Origin: Lithodes maja
Lineage: Eukaryota > Arthropoda > Malacostraca > Decapoda > Lithodidae
Assembly: GCA_037953745.1 (NCBI GenBank)
Contig: JBAKBP010004470.1
Span: forward strand, 62,001-126,000
Length of the DNA stretch: 64,000 nucleotides
Direction: 5' to 3'
Positions 31,716-42,086 of this stretch are shown one piece after another. The stretch's first letter is position 1, and the number at the start of each line of letters is the position of its first letter. The position numbers were made by a program, and so were the translations under genes. The notes under the pieces were generated by a model that saw only the letters and a list, made by a program, of their open reading frames with translations, had not been told where the DNA came from and ran no database searches.

Positions 31716-32568
31716 TCTTTTTATAGTCATAGGCTTTTTGGAAGTCTATTGCCGCTATAATTAATTGGAGTTTTTCTTTATAACTCGACTTTACACAGTA
31801 CTTTAAGATTAGCAGGTTATCCTCTATCCTTCTTCCTTGGGTGAAGCCTGCTTGCATTTCGCTGTCTAGATGGTTATCTTTGATTTGTTTTTCTATTTTG
31901 TTTTTTATTATTGACATAAATATCTTGTATGCTACATTTGTTAGGGAAATGGGACGAAAATTATTTACGGTTGGTTTATTTGTTTTTGGGATCATTTTTG
32001 TTCTCGAGTTTTTCCATGTCCCTGGAACTTCTCCTTCAGATAAAATATTATTTAGACATTCTGTTAAATTTTTTAGACATATTTTGCTTTTTGTTATTGA
32101 TTTGAAACATTCTGGTTTAATTCCGTCTGGCCCTGCTGCTTTCTTGTTCTTTAGCTTCTTCAAGGTTTCTTCCACTTCTTTTTCTGTTATCTGTGGGGCT
32201 TGCATTGGTTGTATGTTTCTAAAAATATTCATAGTCATGTCCATTTGTTCAATTAGTTCGTTTGGGAAGTTAAGTTCTTGTTCTAGTTCTGTGCCAGTAC
32301 TCTTGTGTGTTTGCTCGTTCTTATCACTTACATATTTTTGTCTCTCATTTGCATTCCACTCCTCTTGTACTGTATTTGGATACTTTTGATAAATTCCTTT
32401 CCAAAATGTCTCCAAATCTTCGGCTGCTGCTTCACTTGATAATTGTTTTCCTTCTGCATCATATATAAGTAGGTCATCCTCTTTCTGCTCTTCTTTCCCC
32501 TTCAACTTGTTTATATTGTCCCATAATTTTCTATTTCTATTTGTACTTTCTTTTATTTCCTTGGTCAC
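31716..32568 (-). pseudogene. X2 linker and reverse transcriptase N-terminal part
   Basis: The frame includes RKLWDNINKLKGKEE, LKKLKNKKAAGPDGIKPEC, KMIPKTNKPTVNNFRPIS, QAGFTQGRRIEDNLL and IAAIDFQKAYDY, then breaks in a frameshift near 31715. The K-A-A-G-P-D-G-I and F-R-P-I-S motifs are standard for the fingers of APE-type retrotransposons. Confidence 0.8.
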
Positions 32569-32745
32569 CTTCCTCTCATGTTCTGTTATAGCTTCTTTGA
32601 TCAGTTTCTGCGTTTTCTGTTTTTGTTCTATGTATTTGTTCCAAAGACTTTGTTTTTCACCTTCATCTTGAGTCTTTCTTCGTTTCCTGTTTATCCCCTT
32701 TCTTATGTTTATCTCTTTTCTAATTTCACTGCTTATCCAAGGTGG

Positions 32746-33498
32746 TTATTTTTTTCCTAATTTGTTTCCTGTCTTCCTTCTATATACTTTCAATAGTACT
32801 TCATCTGCTTTCTTTTTCATCATATTTTCAAATTCTTCCATTTTATTTATCCTGTTTTCCTTACACTCCTTTTCGATTTCCTCTATAAAACTCATTAGAG
32901 AATCTTCATCTACTTTGTAATAGTTTGTTTCTTGCCAGGATCCCTTATTGAAATTTTCTTTGGATTTAGTTTGTTGCAAGTATATCTCAATCAAGTTGTG
33001 GTCAGATATGTCAAATTTGTCTTTATTTTCGTCAATTTTCATTTTTCTAAACCTTTTGTAGAGCTGATTGTTCACTTGCACAAAATCTATTGTGCTCTTC
33101 TGTTCTCCTCTCTCCCACGTGTTTACACCTTCACACCTCTCATCTGTATTCAGGAGCACTAAATTATGGTCCTCCATCCACTTTATTATAGTCATCCCTC
33201 TTCTATCTAACTTCTGTCTTCCTATAAAGCCTAAGTGTCCTTTAAAGTCACCCAGGATCATGAAAGGTTCTTCTATTATACCTTCCAATATCTTTTCTAC
33301 TTCAGTCTCCATCTCTTTGCTCTTTACTTTATCTTCTTCTTTATCACCTGCAGGGAAGTAAACAAGAATTATATTAAATTTGAACCCTTTTTGTTGACAT
33401 ATGCAGTGCATATCATTGTTTGAATTTTGTTTCTTTTCTACACTTAAATTTGAGTTTTGTTGTCTCCATATTACTGCACAGGCGTTTAGATGGGACAT
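32746..33498 (-). pseudogene. X2 AP-endonuclease domain, N-terminally incomplete
   Basis: The frame gives IILVYFPAGDKEED, FMILGDFKGHLGF, STIDFVQVNNQLY and FDISDHNLIEIYL. These correspond to the C-terminal two thirds of the endonuclease fold. The normally invariant GDFN reads GDFK, which should impair catalysis. The first strands and the catalytic glutamate region are not readable. Confidence 0.75.
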
Positions 33499-33734
33499 AA
33501 TAAGAATAGAAGGGGAAAATCATAGAATGAGGAATGAAAAACTACTCAAAATTAGTCACTGAAGCCCCCCAACCGCGTCAAGGAGAGTAGTATCAGGGTT
33601 GTTTGAATGTTTGTTTTGATTCTGGTTCTGGTGGTTGTCCGGGGAGATCACCTTTACAACGGCCCTATTGGCGTTTACTTTTTAAGTCTAATTGAGCTTA
33701 ATTGTCTTGTTGTTTTCTTAGTATTTCTGTTTTC

Positions 33735-33927
33735 GGTAAGATTAGGAGTAGTGGGCGTACCACTACCAACATACAGCATAACTCATCTATAAAACATTAA
33801 CCTAACCTAACCTAACCTAGTATTCATGTAGTACTAGGTTAGGTTAGGTTAGGTTAATGTTTTATAGATGATTTATGCTGTATGTCGGATTGTCGGTAGT
33901 GGTACGCCCACTACTCCTAATCTTACC
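33735..33927. mobile_element. 193-bp fold-back MITE with telomere-repeat core
   Basis: The arms GGTAAGATTAGGAGTAGTGG (33735) and its inverse ending at 33927 pair through most of the length. CCTAA units (33789-33810) and TTAGG units (33838-33860) face each other at the centre. A perfect 8-bp duplication CTGTTTTC flanks it (33727-33734 and 33928-33935). It resembles the GGNAAG..GTAGTTACC family at 2334 and elsewhere. It sits inside the last codons of X3. Confidence 0.88.
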
Positions 33928-33935
33928 CTGTTTTC

Positions 33936-34945
33936 GTCCACATACTATGTATTATTCGTTTCACTTCTTGCTTATTTTCACTGTCTCCAAATAGTATTTG
34001 TGCTAATATAGTTTCTGTATGTGGTCTTTCAAACAATGTACTATTATTTCTTATCTGCTGGTAATAATCACAATAAGGGATAAAATGGTCCAAATGGCAC
34101 TTTAGTGGGATTAAGAACGATAGGGAGCTTTAAGATAAAATTAGATAGGCATATGGACGAGATGGGTTGGGTGTGAGGGGGATCTACCAGGTGTGGGCCA
34201 ATGGCGCTCAGCAGACCCCCGTAATCTTGTGTTAATCCCTGACCATTTTGGTGGGGGCAGTACTCAAGGTATTAGTGAGTTGGGCCTATAATTGGGCCTT
34301 GTAATTGGGGTTGGGTGTGACAGGGATCTGCCTTGTATGGGCCGATCGGTTTTTTGCAGACTCCCATTTTCTTATGTTCTTATGTTCTTTAAATGTTCAT
34401 ATTCTGCCTGGCATGCTAAACACTTGGTGTCCTCCCCACTAAACCTCCTTCGGTCGTTGAGCTGTAGAGTATTAGTGCGACATCTGAATAGGGTCACTGA
34501 AGATGGAGTGTTATCGTAAAAGTTTTCTTCCTTAATTTTATTTTTATTTTCTTGGTATAATTTTACGCTAGATTTTAGCTCCAGTTCTTGTTTCCACTGA
34601 TTTGAGTCCAACTTGTTAACCATATCATTTATTTTCTGTTCACTCATATCAGTTATTTCTGTTTCTCGGATGTTTACCCTTTCAAATGCCTCTTTAGTTT
34701 CTTTCACCCATTCGTCTTTTCTGTGGGATCTTTTCATTTCACCATATGTTGCTTTGACCACAGATCCTTCTTTTTTATGTATATATTTTACAAAGTTCAA
34801 TTTATTTTTCATAATCCTTATTTTCATTTCCGATGCACCAATCTCTTCCCTCAACGTACACGTAGGAGTATGGATAGAGGCCCCAAATATGTATCTAGGC
34901 CTATAGACTTTGTTCTCAATTATTTGTAATTTTTTTTATGTCAGT
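33936..34945 (-). pseudogene. X3 reverse transcriptase C-terminal region
   Basis: The frame includes RYIFGASIHTPTCTLREEIG, EELKSS-type helical sequence, SVTLFRCRTNTLQLNDRRR and CLACQAEYEHLK. It is then cut by the CR1-like fragment and resumes as DHFIPYCDYYQQIRN and ILAQILFGDSENKQEVKR. The C-x2-C..H..C knuckle therefore spans the insertion. No palm is present. Confidence 0.78.
34097..34390 (+). mobile_element. CR1-like 3'-end fragment inserted in X3
   Basis: It encodes the end of the CR1-like frame (GLRTIGSFKIKLDRHMDE), then the same 3' UTR as at 25881-26067, ending CTTATGTTCTTATGTTCTT. AAATG occurs on both sides (34092-34096 and 34391-34395), a short candidate target duplication. It is a typical heavily 5'-truncated insertion. 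Confidence 0.85.
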
Positions 34946-35061
34946 ATTATTATAATGTATAACTTGGTTGCCATAGAGTACTGATGGGAATCTAATCTGA
35001 ATAGATAATCTTTGGTCCGTACCGGGCAGGGAGAGAGAGCAGTGGTGCTAGATCCGAGTGT

Positions 35062-35394
35062 TATGGCATCTGATCCCCGCCACCTTCTCCGCGGACGTTA
35101 GCCCAAGGTCCGCGGCTATTATTATGTAGTTTTACTTATGCTTAAATTTTAAGTTCTTTTAAGCGTCGCTGTTATATTATATATATTTATCATACCTTAT
35201 GGTACAATCTTGACTAGAAAAATAGCTTAATAGGCGAAATTAAGATCATCACACTTATATCCCCACCCCCTGCTACTGCCGCGGACCTTGGGCTAACGTC
35301 CGCGGAGAAGGTGGCGGGGATCAGATGCCATATGCTACTGCCGCGGACCTTGGGCTAACGTCCGCGGAGAAGGTGGCGGGGATCAGATGCCATA
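35062..35394. repeat. Palindromic element with GC-rich TIRs, right TIR doubled
   Basis: The left TIR (35063-35115) begins ATGGCATCTGATCCCCGCC and ends in a CCGCGGAC..GTCCGCGG dyad. Two inverted copies stand in tandem at 35279-35331 and 35341-35393. GAGTGT flanks both ends (just before 35062 and after 35394), a candidate 6-bp duplication. The interior is AT-rich and non-coding. Confidence 0.8.
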
Positions 35395-36261
35395 GAGTGT
35401 CGAAATTTCCTTAGTTTCCTTGTCAAAATATCCCCTGTTACGCCGAAAATTAACTGTTTATTCGTCTAGTTCGCACGTGTTTTGTTTTTCTTGTTAGTTT
35501 TTTACTGATTCATAGATCATTGTTGAATCTTGTAATGCTTGTAATTAAATGTACCTATGCAGAGTTAAATGTTCACCGTCTGGCAACACAGAGCATCTTT
35601 GCGGGATTTAACTTATTATATTTTAGTCTGTGCTCGGGCTTTCTACTGTAATTAGTTTATGATTATTCAATTTAATGTATAATTGCTTGATGTTTACTTA
35701 GTTCTGTGTTCTATTATGATACCGGCAGGCGATTTTATTCAACCTAGGAGCAAAATATCTGTATCAAGAGTTAGTGAGTTAACCCGTTTAAGATCAGATT
35801 ACGCATTTCTTTTCCGTTTTCTGGCTATTATCACACAATTTTATTAAGATTAGGGAAGGTAGCCTATATGGAAATCAGAGGGTTAATTGAGGCTGTCTTT
35901 ACCCTTATAATACGCTCAAATTCCTCAATCCACAATAATATGACGACAAACTATCATAAAAGACCCTAATACGTCAGATCAGATAGTGTTAATGCCGAGT
36001 CTAGAAATCCCAAACAAACTAGGCCTACTCATTATTCTCTCTCTCACTATCTATCTATCTATCTATTTATCTATCTATCAATCTATCTAAAACTAATTAC
36101 TCTCGCTTTCACTATCTATCTGTCTATCTATATATCTACTGTATGTACGCATCTATTTATCTATCTATCTCACAAACTACTCATTACTCTCTCTCTCTCT
36201 CAATCTATCTATTTATATATCTATATAATTATCTAAGTGTAAATCTATCTATGAATCTCTC

Positions 36262-36301
<40 letters not shown>

Positions 36302-37370
36302 TAGAACAACTACCTGCACAATGGTGCTGATAATTATACTCAATAAATAGGTGTGGAAGTTTACAGCCCATTTGCTCCAGCCCTTCCTGATTTACAATTA
36401 AGGGACTAGGTAGGGTGTCACAATGAACAGACTATTGATTATCCATTTATTTATATAGCATACATTTATTATACGTGGCATTTGTCCTAATAATGATAAT
36501 GTTTTTAGCTCTTCGTGTCTTCCTTTTCATCCTCTCCCTTCTTTTCCTTTTGGTTCTCCTTTGTACTCTTCTTCTTCTTCGTCATTTATCCTCCTCGTCC
36601 TCCTCCTTCTCCTGTGAAAAAGGAAAACATTAGTCACACCCCAACATAAGAAGGAAAAACTCTACATAACAAACATTGGGAACCTGATAAAAACACCATA
36701 TACTTATAAAAACAGACAACATATATAATAAACACCATATGAGGAGGAGCACATTGTTGACAACGGTTCGCATATAGCTTCATCAGGCCAATGTACTCCA
36801 AATATTGAGGTGAAAGATAGGCTATACCAAGTAAACAAAAAGTCCAATTATATAGCAGTTTAAAACAATCCCAATAACAAAAAAATAGGATAGCAACTTC
36901 AAATAATAAAACTAATACAACTCCGAATAAAAAGAGGAAAGCTATTAACAAAAAAATAAAAAAATAAAGGACAACCACTAAAAGATGACAACACCAACAG
37001 CAAGACACCTAATCCTAACAACAGTGTTAGGAAAGCGACTCTAAATAGGTGATGCTGACTGATGGTTAATAATGAGTATGATGTTAGTAAAGATGATTAT
37101 GGTGACTGATAATGATTTAATTATGAAAAGGAATGATTTATATATAATTGCTATGATACTGTATTAGTAACGATGATAGGGTGTTGATACTATCTATGAC
37201 TATGGTAATAGTAGTGAGATACATTCACTTAATGATATTCACGAGGATGGGTATGTTCTTTCTAGAATCGTCCATGTCATGCTAAATTTAATCAAAGTAT
37301 CTCCTTGCTTAGGTTCGGTGTGGTACAGTACATCCAATCGTCTTAGTCATAATGTTATATAAATATTATA
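35395..37370. repeat. No gene seen; (CTAT)n, (TC)n microsatellites
   Basis: A microsatellite region at 36035-36300 mixes (CTAT)n, (CTCT)n and (TC)n. The rest is AT-rich unique-looking DNA. A minus-strand frame at 36634-37008 is Leu/Phe/Val-rich and looks like translated low-complexity DNA rather than a gene. Confidence 0.6.
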
Positions 37371-37524
37371 TAATTTGTGAAATGCTGGGTGTGAAGGAAT
37401 TCATGGTCTCCTGAAATATCCCCAGGCTACCTTTAGAATCAACTTTTCCTGGTACCTGGCGCGGGGTACGAACCTCTGAAGGGAATTTAACCCCCCTAAA
37501 AACCCACAGGTTTTGAGATGCCTT

Positions 37525-37603
37525 GGGTGGGGTTCGAACCCTGGTTAGTGACCCAACCATCACCACCAGGCCCGCGCGCTAACCCACTGTACTACCACGG
37601 ACG
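37525..37603 (-). promoter_or_regulatory. tRNA-like A/B box module in the left LTR
   Basis: On the minus strand TGGTAGTACAGTGGGTTAGC (A box region) is followed ~40 nt later by AGGGTTCGAACCC (T-arm and B box). The spacing and the T-loop match tRNA genes. Acceptor pairing is only partial. The same module is at the same place in the other LTR. Confidence 0.7.
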
Positions 37604-38076
37604 TACTGAAAGTATAGCAACCTTAGTCCGATTTTTAAGAACCAGGTGATAGTCTCGTGGTGTTATCACGTGATGAGTTTATTGGACTTACCATCTCCGA
37701 CTATTTTACGCTATACCTGACGTCAACTCGGGTTAGTATTATTGTGGGTGCGGGACATTTTCGAGGGCATTACATTACATCCTTCTTTAACTAGGCTAGT
37801 CCCTAGCCTATTTTAAGGTCGTAAGGTATCGTAGCTGTATTACCTCAGCAATCTCAATATTGTTGGTATAGGGTTCGCGTGACGGGTGCTCCACGTAGCT
37901 ACCTGGTCACGTTCCCTAGCTGCCACCAATGAAATGCTGGGTGTGAAGGGAATTCATGGTCTCCTGAAATATCCCCAGGCTACCTTTAGGATCAACTTTT
38001 CCTGGTACCTGGCGCGGGGTACGAACCTCTGAAGGGAATTTAACCCCCCTAAAAACCCACAGGTTTTGAGATGCCT

Positions 38077-38156
38077 TGGGTGGGGTTCGAACCCTGGTTA
38101 GTGACCCAACCATCACCACCAGGCCCGCGCGCTAACCCACTGTACTACCACGGACG
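38077..38156 (-). promoter_or_regulatory. tRNA-like A/B box module in the right LTR
   Basis: Identical to the module at 37525-37603, displaced by 553 bp. Both LTRs derive from one template, so it was part of the parental LTR before this insertion. Confidence 0.7.
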
Positions 38157-38332
38157 TACTAAAAGTATAGCAACCTTAGTCCGATTTTTAAGAACCAGGT
38201 GATAGTCTCGTGGTGTTATCACGTGATGAGTTTATTGGACTTACCATCTCCGACTATTTTACGCTATACCTGACGTCAACTCGGGTTAGTATTATTGTGG
38301 GTGCGGGACATTTTCGAGGGCATTACAATTTG

Positions 38333-39564
38333 TATGGCTGTAAGTATTTCTTCTATCTATGGCAACAAATATATAAATACAAAAACAAAATTAAATAAAA
38401 AAATAATGGACTTAGAAAGATCAATATCGTGTGTGGTACCCCAGGCCAGGGTTAACAGTGCACCAGGATCCAACCATTGATCTACCAGACTCCGAATGAT
38501 GGCAGTGATAATGGCGCAAGTCGACCATGATAATATAGCGTAGTACAGTCACCTCCGTATGTTCATGGTCCAAAACAGAGGCCGGGTTACGGTGACTCGA
38601 GGTACTGGGCAGGGTGATTACAGTGACCAAGTACTACTACTGTTGGTCATGGTAAGCGAGGGTCAAAGTACGAACCATCATATGACCTGTTGGTGAGTCA
38701 TCCTAGGTCATCACCAGGACACGTAGGATATGGTCACTCGAATACCACACCCGATTAACAGTTATTTAGTTAGTTAAAATAAGACTTCAGAGGCTATTAA
38801 CCCTTTCGGATTACTAAGCCAGCACACTGTAAGTCAAGTACATTTTCAGGAATGGAGCCCCTTATCGAGAACCCCAGTCCCTTGATTAACAGGTAAACAC
38901 AATAGGTTTTTACGATGTTATTTTTATAATACTAAACGTTTCATAGTTCGGGCTTGGGATAAAATGAGAACGTGGAAATAACTTTGAAAAGTTGACAGAA
39001 TGAATATATACACCTGAAGAATATGTATAACTTTTGTTCTAGTGATGATGATGACAGGTATGTTTTCCGTGTGGGAAGGAGGGGGGGGGGATAATTAAAG
39101 ACAAGGAAATGACAGAAAACACAAATATATATAAAATGGTCAATGCTACTAGGCAAACCCGAGAGAGAGAGAGTAAGAGAGTGAGAATGAATGAGAGTGA
39201 GTGTGTGAGAGGAAAGCAAAGACAACATTGAAAATAGGAAAGAAAAATACACATAATAGACCAAAAATAATGATGCAGATAAAAAATACAAAATACCTAA
39301 AAATGCCAGCATATGTTACAGATTGCACACCAAATAATTCCAACGCAGAGCACAACAAATACGTAGTGTCCACCCTCAAGCCACACAGACAACTGAATAC
39401 CTCCTACAGAGTACAGATTCTCCGAACTATATGGTATCGAATCAGCTGGCTTCGAATTCACAGAACTAACCATGCATAGCTAGAAATCGGGGTCATAAAA
39501 AGTGTATGAGTAAAATTTTTAAAGGGTATAGAATAGATATATATAATCATAGGGTATATTGATG
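38333..39564. other. No gene seen; (GA)n tract
   Basis: Purine-rich GAGA sequence lies around 39160-39215 and a G-run at 39081-39090. No supported frame or RNA. Confidence 0.5.
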
Positions 39565-40204
39565 GTGATATACCTTCCTATTCTTAAATACATAAACTTA
39601 TTGGTTATAATGATAGTGAATTACCTCTATATCCTTATATGAGATGGGTCTATTTATACTAATATGTCCAATGATTACAGAAGATATTTACAATATGTAC
39701 TAGAGAGTGTTAACCTAAATAGTATACTAACCCTAATAAATTAACTACAGAGAGAGAGAGAGAGTGAGAGTGAGTGAGTGAGTCCAGAACCTAAGACAAA
39801 GCCAAGTAGTTCGCCGCGCGATTTTCAGGTTCAGAGCTTCATAGGAGAGGGCAGGGCTGCTCGGTCTGAGAGGTTTAATGCCGCGACTCACTATTTGGCA
39901 GGTTCGGAATAAAAAGGTGGATTTGGCGCGATTTGCTGACTTAGTGATGAGATCCGAGATTTCAGATTTTAGATTTAGATGTTGTAGGCATTTTTTTTTC
40001 TTTCTTATATATATAATTATTTTTTATTGGTATCGTTTATTATTTGTTGTTATTACCATTATTACTATTATTATTATTAATATTGTTATAATTATTATTG
40101 GTATTATTATTGTTGTTGATGTTGTTGTTGTTATTACCCTTATTTTTAGTATTTGTTTGTATTATTATTATTGAATTATTATATTTGGCAGTTATTATGA
40201 TTAT

Positions 40205-40294
<90 letters not shown>

Positions 40295-40500
40295 GAGGCT
40301 ATTATTATTGATTTATATTTTTGTGATCACAAAATACATGTGATTGTATTATATAATCATTTTTAGAATATATTTATACTTATTACATAATTATATAACT
40401 ACACTGTATACGTGTATGAGTTTTACTTTAGCATATAGTTTAGCTAAATGCGAAATTATATAGCTTTCACTCTTTCAATCGCCTTCCACATCCTCTTGTA
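39565..40500 (+). repeat. Diverged tandem duplication, copy 1
   Basis: The order is CCTTCCTATTCTTA, a (GA)n tract, AACCTAAGACAAAGCCAAGT, an (ATT)n-rich stretch, a (TC)n microsatellite (40209-40290), then GTGATCACAAAATACATG and GCGAAATTATATAGC. The same order recurs at 41125-42085. It is non-coding. Confidence 0.8.
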
Positions 40501-41124
40501 ACGTATATAGTATATTATTGGAGAGCTACATAGAGTTATGTCAGTACACAGACTGCACAGACCTTGCGGTCCCTACTAGGCAGTCTGTCTTAATCCTAAA
40601 ATGGGAGTTGCTACAAAGTGGATGGTAAAGGCAGACAAGCAGAAGGCTCTCTCCCCACCCACCACATCCTCCGACCTTGGGTCAGCATGAAAATAATTTA
40701 GTTGGGTATAGGCATACAGGCCCCTCAACAGAATGATAGCATTTCTACTGGGAAATTCATAGTAAAGAAGTTGAGAAATATTGTATACTACTGACGGTTA
40801 ACCCAACATTTTATTATTACTTTTGTTTCTACTTTTTTTTTTTTTTTTTTTTTTTACCTAAAATACTCTAAACCTCCTTGAAATGGATGTCTACCCTCTT
40901 TTCGAATGTGTCAATTGTATTGCATTGCACAACTTTCTCTGGCAATTTATGAGAGAGAGAGATTGATAGATAGATAGATATATAGATAAAAAGAGAGATA
41001 GATATATAGATACTAATAAAATGCACTTTCTATGAGTTCTGTCTGTCTGTTTGCGTGAGAGTGAGTGAGTGTGAGAGTGCGAGAGATTAAGAGAGAGAGA
41101 GAGTGAGTGCAGAACCTAAGATAT
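40501..41124. other. No gene seen; poly-T and GATA/GAGA microsatellites
   Basis: Poly-T at 40832-40855 and (GATA)n/(GAGA)n at 40950-41105. Nothing else recognised. Confidence 0.5.
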
Positions 41125-41831
41125 ACGTCCTTCCTATTCTTATATTCATAAAATAATTGGATATAATGATAGTGAATTACCTCTACATCCTTATATGAAA
41201 TGGGTCTATTAATACTAATATATCCAATGATTACAGAAAATTTTGTTTTTATTATTTGTTAACACCAACCAACTTCACATCTAAACTCAATTAATGAAAT
41301 CAACAAATACATGTGGCACTCCGAGGACTCGAACCTAGGATACTCATATCGAAATTCAGCGCACTATGCATTATGCTAACCCTAATAAATTAACTACAGA
41401 GAGAGAGAGTGAGAGTGAGAGTGAGTGAGTCCAGAACCTAAGACAAAGCCAAGTAGTTCCCCGCGCGATTTTCCGGTTCAGAGCTTCGTAGGAGAGGGCT
41501 GCTCGATCTGAGAGGTTTAATACCGCGACTCACTATTTGGTAGGTGCCGACTAAAAATGTTGATTTGGAAGGATTTGCTGCCTTGGTTCTGAGAATCGAT
41601 ATTTCAGATATTATATTCATATATTTACTTTTATATTTTGTATTATAATTTTATTATTATTATTGTTGCTATTATTATTATAACTATATTTAATTATTAT
41701 TTTTATTATTTTTATTATTATTATTATTATTTCTATTAGTGCTATTATTATTATTTCTATCATTGTTATTTCTATATATTTATCATTATTGTTAGTATTA
41801 TCATTTCTATTATTATGATTTACATTATTAC

Positions 41832-41895
<64 letters not shown>

Positions 41896-42085
41896 ATTAT
41901 TATTGTTGTATTTGTGATCACGAAATGCCTGTGATTGTGTTATATAATCATTATTTGAATATATTTATACTTATTATATATACGTATAACTATTGCTGTA
42001 TGAATTTGTCTTTAACATATTTTTTATTAGCTATATGCGATATTATAGTTTTCATTCTTGTAATCGTCTTCAACATCCTTATGTA
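41125..42085 (+). repeat. Diverged tandem duplication, copy 2
   Basis: Matches 39565-40500 in order with moderate divergence and different microsatellite lengths; (TC)n is at 41834-41891. It has extra sequence at about 41240-41385 containing a tRNA-like module. Its right edge (..CTTATGTAAC) abuts the large inverted repeat. Confidence 0.8.
41309..41377 (-). repeat. tRNA-derived sequence
   Basis: On the minus strand TTAGCATAATGCATAGTGCG (A-box region) and GGTTCGAGTCC (B box) are ~30 nt apart. The module is absent from the corresponding place in the first tandem copy, so it was probably added by a SINE-like insertion. Confidence 0.55.
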
Positions 42086-42086
42086 A

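Larger units (their letters stand above)
30389..33540 (-). mobile_element. Family X retrotransposon, copy X2, degenerate
   Basis: The minus-strand order is endonuclease (33498-32746), linker and reverse transcriptase (32568 to ~31050) and C-terminal region (to 30389). At 30389 it is cut off (reading ..LLFKKEGNEEIK) by the CR1-like element. Protein similarity to X1 is clear over the palm and C-terminus. At least three frameshifts are present. Confidence 0.78.
33560..34945 (-). mobile_element. Family X retrotransposon, copy X3, 5'-truncated and twice interrupted
   Basis: Coding pieces are 34945-34391 and 34096-33936, followed by the end of the frame at 33734-33698 and a 3' region to about 33560. 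Interruptions are the CR1-like fragment (34097-34390) and a fold-back MITE (33735-33927). The C-terminus MWTKT continues, after removal of the MITE, as EILRKQQDN and a stop. Confidence 0.75.
37378..38327 (-). mobile_element. TRIM-like miniature LTR retrotransposon
   Basis: Two near-identical direct repeats (37378-37774 and 37930-38327) begin TGAAATGCTGGG and end GGGCATTACA, that is TG..CA. They enclose only 155 bp. The whole is flanked by a perfect 5-bp duplication ATTTG (37373-37377 and 38328-38332). On the minus strand the internal region starts TTGGTGGCAGCTAGGGAACG, a plausible primer-binding site, and ends in the purine-rich AAAGAAGGATG beside the other LTR. No coding capacity is present, so it needs enzymes in trans. 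Confidence 0.85.

Noticed and set aside
23266..34945. Treating X1 and X2 as one element split by the CR1-like insertion
   Set aside because: Both contain the reverse transcriptase palm and C-terminus with different residues, so they are separate copies of one family.
36634..37008. Leu/Phe-rich 124-codon minus-strand frame resembling a membrane protein
   Set aside because: AT-rich low-complexity translation with no conserved motif, signal or neighbour; chance frame is more likely.
40209..40290. (TC)n and similar runs as coding Leu/Ser-rich frames
   Set aside because: These are microsatellites (40209-40290, 41834-41891, 36270-36298); translation is meaningless.
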